Shown one piece after another: positions 34,846-41,630 of a stretch of DNA of 63,052 nucleotides. A program made the position numbers and the translations under genes. Positions within the stretch are counted from its first letter, which is position 1, and every line of letters begins with the position of its first letter. The notes below the pieces were generated by a model. The model had not been told where the DNA came from, did no database searches, and was given only the letters and a program-made list of their open reading frames with translations. Origin of the DNA: Blastococcus sp. TF02A-26 (lineage in GTDB: Bacteria > Actinomycetota > Actinomycetes > Mycobacteriales > Geodermatophilaceae); the NCBI RefSeq assembly GCF_003319125.1, contig NZ_QOHG01000025.1:1-63052 (forward strand), given 5' to 3'.

Positions 34846-35620
34846 CGCCGTTCGGGGGAGGGGTCCGCGACGCCGGCCGGGGGATCCGGCGGGTCTGCCG
34901 GACACGGGCGAGCAGGGCGCCGTCCTCGGTCCGCAGCTCCGCGTCGTCGACGGCCACGTCGGCGTCGTGCCACACCGTCCACTGGTCGATGCGCACCCAG
35001 GCCTCGGGACCCGGTGCCGCGCCCGCCACGTGGGCGGTCAGCTCGGCGGTCGGCATCGGCAGCGGGGTGGTGCGGACGGCGAACAGCGACGGGGGGAGCG
35101 CGTCGAACAGGACGCCCAGCCGCACGAGCGGTGGCAGGTCGCCGTGGATGCGCACCCACGCGGTGAGCCGCGGTTCGTCCCCACCCGCGAGCGGCCGGTG
35201 GGCTCCCAGCGCCCGGATCTCGATCTGGTCGGCGATCGGGACCAGGTCGCGGGGGAGGGCGAACGGCTCGCCGTCCCCGGGGCGGTCGCCGGGCCGGGGC
35301 GACCCGTGGACGGACACCGGCGTCGCCGGGACGGCCACCGTGAGCACCTGTGCCGTCGCCCGCAGGACGCCGTCCTGGGTCAGGGTGGCGCGCACGCTCG
35401 CCGTCCGGCCGGGCCGGTCGACCGACGCCCCGAGGGTGACCGCCGCCTCGGGTCGCACCGGGCCGAGCAGGTGGGCGGCCACCGTTCGCGGCGGCGCCCC
35501 CGCCAGGCCGGTGGCGGCGTCGAGCAGGTGCCCGACCAGCAGGCCGCCCTGGATGCTGCTGAACGACCGCCAGCTCGGCTCGAAGGCGAGGATCCGCGAG
35601 CCCACCACGATGCCGGTCAC
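34829..35620 (-). CDS. thioesterase family protein (double hot-dog)
   Basis: 263 residues resembling TesB-like acyl-CoA thioesterases. The N-terminal hot-dog includes SFSSIQGGLLVGHLLDAATG, and the C-terminal one contains EAWVRIDQWTVWHDADVA and then ALLARVRQTRRIPRP. The GTG start at 35620 overlaps the MFS stop (GTGA), so it is co-expressed with that pump. The link between an acyl thioesterase and a DHA2 exporter is unexplained; perhaps the substrate is an acylated compound. Its stop codon lies within the iron box of the next transcription unit. Confidence 0.82.
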   Translation of the reverse strand: MTGIVVGSRILAFEPSWRSFSSIQGGLLVGHLLDAATGLAGAPPRTVAAHLLGPVRPEAAVTLGASVDRPGRTASVRATLTQDGVLRATAQVLTVAVPATPVSVHGSPRPGDRPGDGEPFALPRDLVPIADQIEIRALGAHRPLAGGDEPRLTAWVRIHGDLPPLVRLGVLFDALPPSLFAVRTTPLPMPTAELTAHVAGAAPGPEAWVRIDQWTVWHDADVAVDDAELRTEDGALLARVRQTRRIPRPASRTPPPNGEVRLP

Positions 35621-37092
35621 GACTCGTCCCCGGTGCCGGGCCGAACGGACGACGCGATGGCGACGGCGCGCAGGTCGGGGTGGTGGGCACGGCCCACGGC
35701 GAGGGCGGACCCGCTGGCGACGAGCGAGAGCACGGCGAGCAGCACCCACCCGCGGTCGGCGCCCGCGGCCGACACGGACGTCTCCGCTTCGGAGGTCGTG
35801 ACGGCGAGCAGGAGGGCGACCCCGAGCGTCGCGCCGAGCTGACGGGCGGCGCCGAAGGTCGCGGAGCCGGTGGCCAGCGCGGCCGGCGGGAGCGTGGAGG
35901 ACATGGCCGCCGACAGGTTGGTCAGGGTCAGCCCCACCCCGATCCCGGCCAGCAGCTGCCCGGGCAGGAAGTCGGCCGCGTAGTGGGCGTCGGGCCCGAT
36001 CTGCCACACCCACCAGAGCCCGCCGAGCGCGAACAGGGCGGTCCCCGCGGCCGCCACCGGCCCGCAGCCGATCCGGGCGCCCAGCCGACCGGCCGGCACC
36101 GCGGACAGCGCGGCGAGGGCCGGTCCCGGGACGAGCGCGAACCCGGCCTCCGTCGCGGACATGCCCCAGCCGCCGGTCAGCCAGAGGACGTTGCCGAGCA
36201 GCATCGCCGCGAAGGCGGCCATGAACGCGGCCATGGAGAGGGTGGCCAGCGTGAAGGTGCGCGCCCGGAACAGGGGGAGCGGCAGCACCGGCACCAGGCC
36301 GTGCGGCGCGCGCGCGGCGCGGACGACGGCCAGGGCGCCGGCGGCGGTCGCCCCGGCCAGTGCGCCGAGCACGACACCGCTCGTCCAGCCACGCCCCGGC
36401 GCATCGACGAGCGCGAAGGCCACGAGCCCGACGGCCGTGACCAGCAGTGCCGTGCCGAGCGCGTCCGGGCGGCGGGTCTCCGCCTCGTCCCGCGACTCCG
36501 GGAGCACCCGCAGGCCGACGACGAGTGCGAGCAGGCCGACCGGCAGGTTGATCAGGAAGACCCACCGCCACGACGCCTCCACCAGCAGCCCGCCGATCGG
36601 TGGGCCCAGGGCGGCGGCGACCCCGCCGACCGCGGACCAGACGGCGATGGCCGACGCCCGGCGCGCCGGGGGGAAGGTGTGCAGGAGCAGCGCGAGCGAC
36701 GTGGCCGTCACCATCGCCGCGCCCGCCGACTGCCCGACCCGGAACGCGACCAGGGAGGGGATGTCCCAGGCCGCTGCGCAGCCGAGCGACGCGGCGCTGA
36801 ACACCACCAGTCCGGTCAGGAAGACGCGCCGCCGGCCGATGCGGTCGGCGATCCGGCCGGCCGGGGCGAGCAGGGCCGCGAACCCGATCGTGTAGCCGTT
36901 CAGCACCCAGGACAGCCCCGCTGCGTCCGTGTCGAAGGACCGGCTCAGGGCCGGGAACGCGACGTTGACGACGAAGAGGTCGAGGCTGGCGAGGAACACC
37001 GCGGCGGAGACGACGGACAGCACCAGGGCCGGTCGTCGGTCTCCGGCGGTGTCCGCCGGGACGAGTGAGGGCGTCGCAGTCGCGTCGGCCAC
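35617..37092 (-). CDS. DHA2-family MFS transporter
   Basis: 491 residues, 14 TMs. TM1 is FLASLDLFVVNVAFP, motif A is DRIGRRRVFLTG, and the motif C region is GPPIGGLLVEASWRWVFLIN. The GTG start at 37092 follows GGGAGGACCCAC. Upstream, two 21-bp copies of the same inverted repeat flank a TCGACA-N16-TAGCGT promoter, so expression should be tightly repressed until an inducer appears. Co-translated with a thioesterase. Substrate unknown. Confidence 0.92.
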   Translation of the reverse strand: MADATATPSLVPADTAGDRRPALVLSVVSAAVFLASLDLFVVNVAFPALSRSFDTDAAGLSWVLNGYTIGFAALLAPAGRIADRIGRRRVFLTGLVVFSAASLGCAAAWDIPSLVAFRVGQSAGAAMVTATSLALLLHTFPPARRASAIAVWSAVGGVAAALGPPIGGLLVEASWRWVFLINLPVGLLALVVGLRVLPESRDEAETRRPDALGTALLVTAVGLVAFALVDAPGRGWTSGVVLGALAGATAAGALAVVRAARAPHGLVPVLPLPLFRARTFTLATLSMAAFMAAFAAMLLGNVLWLTGGWGMSATEAGFALVPGPALAALSAVPAGRLGARIGCGPVAAAGTALFALGGLWWVWQIGPDAHYAADFLPGQLLAGIGVGLTLTNLSAAMSSTLPPAALATGSATFGAARQLGATLGVALLLAVTTSEAETSVSAAGADRGWVLLAVLSLVASGSALAVGRAHHPDLRAVAIASSVRPGTGDES

Positions 37093-37110
37093 GTGGGTCC
37101 TCCCGTCGAT

Positions 37111-37131
37111 TCGGTTCGGTTGTCAAACCGA
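37111..37131. promoter_or_regulatory. TetR-like operator, proximal copy
   Basis: Inverted arms TCGGTT and AACCGA within a 21-bp element that matches the distal copy at 19 of 21 positions. It lies near the predicted transcription start of the minus-strand MFS gene, so binding would block transcription. Confidence 0.6.
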
Positions 37132-37152
37132 GTCGAGGGCACGCTACACGAG

Positions 37153-37173
37153 TCGGTTCGGATGTCGAACCGA
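37153..37173. promoter_or_regulatory. TetR-like operator, distal copy
   Basis: Inverted arms TCGGTTC and GAACCGA around GGATGTC. The centre is 42 bp (four helical turns) from the proximal copy. It overlaps the -35 (TCGACA) of the promoter whose -10 is TAGCGT on the minus strand, and also lies upstream of the divergent acetyltransferase gene. Confidence 0.6.
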
Positions 37174-37229
37174 CGTGCGGACCGGTGAGAGGATGCAGCC
37201 GGGTCCCGAGCCGAGGAGAGGTGGACGAC

Positions 37230-37544
37230 GTGCAGGTGACGATGGTCGACGCTGCCGAGCAGCACCGGTACGAGGGACGCGTCGACGGCGAGCTCGCCGC
37301 GATCGCGGAGTACATCAGGACGGCCGAGATGGTGGTGTTCACCCACACCGAGGTGCTGCCGGGCCACGAGGGCCGGGGGATCTCGTCGGACCTGGTGCGC
37401 CAGGCCCTCGACGACGTGCGGCGGCAGCAGCTGAAGGTGCTGCCGCTGTGCCCCTTCGTGGCCGGGTGGATGCAGCGGCACAGCGAGGACTACGGCGACC
37501 TGGAGTACCGCTCCCGGACGACGATCACGGCCGAGACCGCCTGA
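37230..37544 (+). CDS. GNAT-like N-acetyltransferase (YjdJ type)
   Basis: 104 residues, the compact N-acetyltransferase form. The acetyl-CoA-binding segment reads HTEVLPGHEGRGISSDLVRQ in the middle, with AEYIRTAEMVVFTHTEV before it and VLPLCPFVAGWMQRHSEDY after it. The closest broad match is the small GNAT proteins (PF14542). The start could be GTG at 37221 or 37230; the latter has a better-spaced GAGGAGAG. It is divergent from the DHA2 pump and shares its double operator. The substrate is unknown. Confidence 0.87.
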   Translation: MQVTMVDAAEQHRYEGRVDGELAAIAEYIRTAEMVVFTHTEVLPGHEGRGISSDLVRQALDDVRRQQLKVLPLCPFVAGWMQRHSEDYGDLEYRSRTTITAETA

Positions 37545-37548
37545 GCGG

Positions 37549-38346
37549 TCAGCGGTCGGTGACGCGGAAGACCGGCCAGCCGATCTCCGTCCGCCACGTC
37601 GTCGGATCGGTCGTGTCGCGCGGGCCGACGAGGTAGGTCTCGCGCACGGGGCCGGCCACGGCCAGCGCGTTGGCCACGACCCACGAGCCCAGCTGGCCGT
37701 AGGTGACGGCGATGTCGTCGTGGTCCCCGGCGTGGGTGGTGACGGCCAGCTCGACGGCGGGCAGGGTCACCGGGTGCACGCGCCCGACGCGCGGGGGAGC
37801 GGCGGTCGGGCGGTGCACGAGCACGTGCCCGCGGCCGTCCTCGAACAGCGCGTTGTCGTACAGGCCCCCCGGCGGGCCGGTCGGGGCGTCCACGGCGGCG
37901 TCCAGCTCGGCCGTGGCACCGGCGTACCAGGCGAGCACGTCGTCCAGCGCGACGTCGTCCTCGACGGCGGCCACCGTCGTCGCCGGGACGGCGCGCAGCT
38001 CGACGTCCAGCGGCGGTTGCGCCGGCTGCAGCAGCCGGCGCAGCGACACCACCGCGGCCCGGGTGCGGTCCAGCTCGGCCTCGAGTCGCCGGAGGTGGTC
38101 GGCGACCAGGGCGGCGCGGGCGCCCGGGTCGGGGGAGCGGAGGATGCGCTGGACGTCGGGCAGCGGGACGTCGAGCTCGCGCAGCCGGTGGATGACCTGC
38201 GCGGTCGGGATCTGCTCGGCGGTGTAGTAGCGGTAGCCGCTCGCCGCGTCCACGATGGCCGGCTCGAGCAGTCCCGCGTCGTGGTAGCGGCGGAGGGTGC
38301 GCACGCTGAGGTGGGTCAGCCGGGAGAACTCACCGATGGCCAGCAC
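37549..38346 (-). CDS. MerR-family regulator with GyrI-like domain
   Basis: 265 residues. The MerR HTH is at the N-terminus (GEFSRLTHLSVRTLRRYHDA, then LLEPA and GYRYY), followed by a coiled-coil dimerisation helix (about 85-115) and a C-terminal GyrI-like effector-binding domain (about 120-265). The pattern matches BltR/TipA-like multidrug sensors. The GTG start at 38346 faces a 10-bp-armed dyad that is probably its operator. It ends 5 bp from the convergent acetyltransferase stop. Confidence 0.9.
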   Translation of the reverse strand: MLAIGEFSRLTHLSVRTLRRYHDAGLLEPAIVDAASGYRYYTAEQIPTAQVIHRLRELDVPLPDVQRILRSPDPGARAALVADHLRRLEAELDRTRAAVVSLRRLLQPAQPPLDVELRAVPATTVAAVEDDVALDDVLAWYAGATAELDAAVDAPTGPPGGLYDNALFEDGRGHVLVHRPTAAPPRVGRVHPVTLPAVELAVTTHAGDHDDIAVTYGQLGSWVVANALAVAGPVRETYLVGPRDTTDPTTWRTEIGWPVFRVTDR

Positions 38347-38359
38347 CCCGCCACGATGC

Positions 38360-38380
38360 ACCCTCCCCCCGGGGGAGGGT
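38360..38380. promoter_or_regulatory. MerR-type dyad operator
   Basis: Perfect arms ACCCTCCCCC (38360-38369) and GGGGGAGGGT (38371-38380) around one C, in the 78-bp gap between the MerR gene and the divergent NTF2-like gene. Dyads of this form in a divergent promoter are the usual MerR binding sites. Confidence 0.65.
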
Positions 38381-38424
38381 CCAGGGGTCGACCCTCTCGG
38401 CCGGGGAAGCCGCACGGTGGGGCC

Positions 38425-38778
38425 ATGACCACATCGACCGGCATCCGGCCCGACCAGCTCCCCGCGGTGATCCGCGGCTACCTCGACGCGCACGCGGCGC
38501 ACGACACCGACGCGGCGCTGGCCGCGTTCACGCCCAGCGCCGTGGTGGTCGACGACGGCAGCACCCACCGGGGCGCCGAGGAGATCCGCCGCTTCCTCAG
38601 CAGGGCCGGCGCGCAGTTCACCTACACCACGACCCTCGTCGGTTCGGAGCGCACCGACGAGACGCACTGGACGGTCACCAACCGCCTGGAGGGCGACTTC
38701 CCCGGGGGCGTCGTCGACCTGCGCTACCGCTTCGTGCTCGACGGCGACCGGATCGCGGAGCTCGTCATCGCGCCCTGA
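38425..38778 (+). CDS. NTF2-like/SnoaL-fold protein
   Basis: 117 residues with an NTF2-like fold: helix AVIRGYLDAHAAHDTDAALA, then FTPSAVVVDDGSTHRGAEEI, and a C-terminal sheet ending VDLRYRFVLDGDRIAELVIAP. Such proteins are often targets of the MerR-type regulator next to them. It is divergent from the MerR gene across a clear dyad. No catalytic residues can be assigned. Confidence 0.87.
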   Translation: MTTSTGIRPDQLPAVIRGYLDAHAAHDTDAALAAFTPSAVVVDDGSTHRGAEEIRRFLSRAGAQFTYTTTLVGSERTDETHWTVTNRLEGDFPGGVVDLRYRFVLDGDRIAELVIAP

Positions 38779-38883
38779 ACGGCGCCCGCCGTGCCGCTGA
38801 CCCGCCGCGGAGCCCGGCCGGGGACGTCGTCGACGTCCCGTTCGTCAGGGAGGTGACGCAGCGGCGCGATCGGGGGGAGCACG

Positions 38884-39501
38884 GTGGCACCGGGAACCGC
38901 CCAGGAGCAGGGACCGCCCCCGGCGTGGGGGACATGGCTGCCGCTCGTGCTGGTCGCCGGCCTCGTGGCGGCGGCACTCGTGCTGCTGACGGGCCGGGAG
39001 GACGACGATCCCCCGCCGTCCGCGGAGTGCTCGTCGGGCGAGGCGGGGGTGCGGGTGGACCCCCGCGCGGTGCCGGCCGGGCCGGTCGCCGGTTACGCCG
39101 GTGAGCAGTTGCTGAACGCGGCCGCGATCGTGAACGCCGGTCACGCGGCGGGCATGGACACCTGTGCCCAGACGATCGGGATCATGACCGCCATGGGGGA
39201 GTCCTCGCTGCGGGTCCTGGACCGGGGTGACGCCGTGGGGCCGGACTCGCGTGGGCTGTTCCAGCAGCGGGACAACGGTGCCTGGGGCTCCTACGCCGAC
39301 CGGATGGACCCCACGACGAGCGCGACCAACTTCTTCCGGGCCCTGCGGGAGGTGCCGGACTGGCCGTCGCTGCCCCCGACGATCGCCGCGCACCGCACGC
39401 AGCGCAACGCCGACCCCCAGCACTACGCGGGCTACTGGGCCGCCGCGGTCGAGGTGATGACGGCGCTCGCGGGGCGACCGGTCATCGGGGCCCGCTCGTA
39501 G
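38884..39501 (+). CDS. membrane-anchored lytic transglycosylase-like protein
   Basis: 205 residues. An N-terminal TM anchor (WLPLVLVAGLVAAALVLLTG, about residues 20-39) leads to an extracytoplasmic domain. The lysozyme-like part contains TIGIMTAMGESSLRVLDRGD (the Glu in GESSL is the candidate catalytic residue), then GPDSRGLFQQRDNGAWGSY. This matches phage and actinobacterial SLT-like peptidoglycan hydrolases. The GTG start follows GGGGGGAGCAC. A palindrome with arms GGGACGTC and GACGTCCC lies 45 bp upstream (38821-38839). It is likely a cell-wall remodelling enzyme. Confidence 0.78.
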   Translation: MAPGTAQEQGPPPAWGTWLPLVLVAGLVAAALVLLTGREDDDPPPSAECSSGEAGVRVDPRAVPAGPVAGYAGEQLLNAAAIVNAGHAAGMDTCAQTIGIMTAMGESSLRVLDRGDAVGPDSRGLFQQRDNGAWGSYADRMDPTTSATNFFRALREVPDWPSLPPTIAAHRTQRNADPQHYAGYWAAAVEVMTALAGRPVIGARS

Positions 39502-39548
39502 TGCCGGACGCCGGTCCGGGAACCGCCGGATCGCGTCTGCCCCGTCGG

Positions 39549-39562
39549 AGGTCCTTGGTCCC
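39549..39562 (-). promoter_or_regulatory. DosR-like box upstream of PPOX gene
   Basis: The minus strand reads GGGACCAAGGACCT (GGGAC-CAAG-GACCT). The centre is 64 bp upstream of the PPOX start at 39620. Consistent with the layout of other boxes in the window. Confidence 0.55.
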
Positions 39563-39619
39563 GTGGTCACCGACCAAGAGCCCGGCCGGCGGCGCGGTCC
39601 GGGCGGCCACGATGGCGGC

Positions 39620-40072
39620 ATGACGAGCGCCGCCGACCTGCTCGAGACGATCCCCGCGGAGGAGTGCTATGCGCTCCTGGCCGACCACGAGGTCGGCCGG
39701 ATCGGCGTGATCGCCGAGCACCACCCGCTGATCATCCCGGTCAACTACGGGATGGACGGCCGGACGATCGTCATCCGGACCCACCCGGGTTCCACCCTCA
39801 GCGCGGTGGAGCACGCCAACGTGACCTTCGAGGTCGACGACATCGACCGGAGGACCCGGACCGGCTGGAACGTGCTCGTGCGCGGCCTGGCCGAGGAGGT
39901 CGGACCCCGGCACCGGGCCGGCCTCGTCCGGCGCACCCACGCCGCGGGCGTGGAGCCCTGGGCCCCGGGCGGGCACGGCAGCTGGCTGCGGATCATCCCG
40001 CAGTCGGTGAGCGGCCGGCGCATCGTCCGCGGCCAGCTCCCGTGGGGAGTCGACGACCGGGCCTATCTCTGA
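39620..40072 (+). CDS. PPOX-family flavoprotein (pyridoxamine 5'-phosphate oxidase-like)
   Basis: 150 residues, split beta-barrel. Family landmarks: LADHEVGRIGVIAEHHPLII, PVNYGMDGRTIVIRT and VTFEVDDIDRRTRTGWNVLV. FMN- or F420-binding members of this group act on diverse substrates, and in mycobacteria some are DosR-induced. The ATG at 39620 is preferred over an upstream ATG because the barrel begins soon after it. A DosR-like box is 64 bp upstream. A second PPOX gene with the same organisation is at 49616-50035. Confidence 0.9.
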   Translation: MTSAADLLETIPAEECYALLADHEVGRIGVIAEHHPLIIPVNYGMDGRTIVIRTHPGSTLSAVEHANVTFEVDDIDRRTRTGWNVLVRGLAEEVGPRHRAGLVRRTHAAGVEPWAPGGHGSWLRIIPQSVSGRRIVRGQLPWGVDDRAYL

Positions 40073-40258
40073 CGCGACCTGTCCGCCGGGGCCGACCTCC
40101 GCGCTCCTGACAGGCAGGACCGTGGGGCCGATCCACAGGAGGCAGGAACCGGCGATGCGACTCCTCGGACGGGAGACCGTGTCACTCGGCGGGCTGGCGG
40201 TGTCCGCCGGGGCGCGCAGACGGTCGACGGAGCGTGGCTGGCCCGGCTGGGCTTCCTG

Positions 40259-40609
40259 ATGGCGGCGGCGGCAGCGTTCTCGCACCGCCCCTGGCAGCCG
40301 GGCCGGGACTTCGACCGCACCGAGGACCTGCTCCACTCGGTCGCCGCCACCACCATGGGCATCGCCTTCGCCGCGGGGGTCGTTGCCACCGCCGTGCTCG
40401 CGGCCCGCCGCGGTCGGCGCCGGGCCAGGGTGCTCGACGCCGTGGCGCTCGCCGCCTCCGTCGTCCTGCCGCTGGGGATGTCCGCGCTGCCCGAGGCCGA
40501 CGGTGTCCTGCAGCGGCTCATGTTCGCCGTCGCCTACGTCTGGTACGGGCGTGAGGCGTTGGTGCTGCGGCGGACGCCGGACGAGGTGGGGACCCGTCGG
40601 CCCGGCTGA
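40259..40609 (+). CDS. DUF998-like membrane protein, probably N-truncated
   Basis: 116 residues that read like the C-terminal half of a DUF998-type multi-pass protein: EDLLHSVAATTMGIAFAAG, RVLDAVALAASVVLPLGMSA, then QRLMFAVAYVWYGREAL. The family's N-terminal TMs are missing. In the preceding 100 bp another frame begins at ATG 40155 (after a purine-rich stretch) and ends at 40258, and the DUF998 frame continues a little upstream as QTVDGAWLARLGF. A frameshift or partial deletion seems likely. Whether it is expressed is unknown. Confidence 0.55.
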   Translation: MAAAAAFSHRPWQPGRDFDRTEDLLHSVAATTMGIAFAAGVVATAVLAARRGRRRARVLDAVALAASVVLPLGMSALPEADGVLQRLMFAVAYVWYGREALVLRRTPDEVGTRRPG

Positions 40610-40652
40610 GCTCCGGCCCCGACCACGCCGGGGAGTCCCGCCACGGCGGTCG

Positions 40653-41411
40653 TCACAGCGCCGACCAGCCGCCGTCGCAGGCGAGGACGACGCCGTTGAC
40701 GTTGCTCGCGTCGTCGGAGGCGATCCAGGTGATGGCGGCGGCCAGCTGCTCGGAGGTGGCGATGGGCGGGATGGTGGCCGCCATGATCGGGCCGAGGACC
40801 TCGCCGGCGAGGGTCGACCGGAACGGCGCCTCGATCTCGGTCGCGACCGGTCCCGGCGCGACGGCGTTGCAGCGGATCCCCTGTGGCCGGTAGAAGAGCG
40901 CGGTGCTGCGGGCGAGGCTGTTCACCGCCGCCTTGGACGCGGCGTAGGCGACTCCGGACGCCGAGGCGCGGAAGCCGGCCTCGGAGGAGACGTTCACGAT
41001 CGAGCCCCCTCCGGCGGCCAGCATCACGGGCAGGACCGCGCGCGTCATGCGCATGGTCGCGGTCAGGTTCACCGCCAGGACGCGCTCCCAGGTGTCGTCG
41101 TCCATCTCGGCCGGCGGCAGGAAGCCGTCCATGATCCCGACGTTGTTGACCAGGACGTCGATCCGCTCGCCGGCGGCGGCCACCAGGGCGGCGGGGCTGT
41201 CCAGGGAGGCGATGTCGCCGGGCACGGGCACGAGCGGCAGGTCACCGTGCTCGGCGACCAACTGCTCCAGGCGCGGCGCGGAGACGTCGGCGGCGACCAC
41301 CCGCGCGCCCTCCCGGGCCAGCCGCAGCGCGGTGGCCCGTCCGATGCCGGCCCCCGCCCCGGTCACGATCGCGGTGCGTCCCTCGAATCGGCCGGCGGTG
41401 TGTTCGGTCAT
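40653..41411 (-). CDS. short-chain dehydrogenase/reductase
   Basis: 252 residues, classical SDR. Motifs: TGAGAGIGRATALRLA near residue 16, NNVGIMD near 90, SSEAG near 141, YAASKAA (YxxxK) near 155, PGPVATEI near 187. The ATG at 41411 is exactly 43.5 bp from the centre of a DosR-like box (GGGACCAAGGGCCC), the spacing expected if the mRNA is leaderless. It is divergent from the arginine pathway operon. The substrate is unknown. Confidence 0.92.
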   Translation of the reverse strand: MTEHTAGRFEGRTAIVTGAGAGIGRATALRLAREGARVVAADVSAPRLEQLVAEHGDLPLVPVPGDIASLDSPAALVAAAGERIDVLVNNVGIMDGFLPPAEMDDDTWERVLAVNLTATMRMTRAVLPVMLAAGGGSIVNVSSEAGFRASASGVAYAASKAAVNSLARSTALFYRPQGIRCNAVAPGPVATEIEAPFRSTLAGEVLGPIMAATIPPIATSEQLAAAITWIASDDASNVNGVVLACDGGWSAL

Positions 41412-41447
41412 GTCAGCAGCTCACCCGCCGAGTGGCGCTCCCGGTCA

Positions 41448-41461
41448 GGGACCAAGGGCCC
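41448..41461 (+). promoter_or_regulatory. DosR-like box facing the SDR gene
   Basis: GGGACCAAGGGCCC (GGGAC-CAAG-GGCCC). The centre, 41454.5, is 43.5 bp from the SDR start codon. DosR sites in mycobacteria commonly lie about -40 to -65 from the transcription start. Confidence 0.65.
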
Positions 41462-41544
41462 GCCCGGACCGGGAGAGGTCCCCGCGCGACCGTGGCCGTC
41501 GAACCGGGTCCCGAGCGGTCCCGGGCGTGCGGCCCTACCGGTCG

Positions 41545-41558
41545 GCGACCTTGGTCCC
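41545..41558 (-). promoter_or_regulatory. DosR-like box upstream of the arginine pathway operon
   Basis: The minus strand reads GGGACCAAGGTCGC, with a good left half and a weaker right half. A CAGCGT -10-like hexamer at 41583-41588 would place transcription start near 41595, 43.5 bp from the centre. It is positioned to drive the arcDABC-type operon. Confidence 0.5.
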
Positions 41559-41630
41559 TGGGACGACGTGATCTCCCGCGGCCAGCGTGTTCCCGTCCGC
41601 AACGGAGCAGGTCAGGACCGAGGAGTCCCC

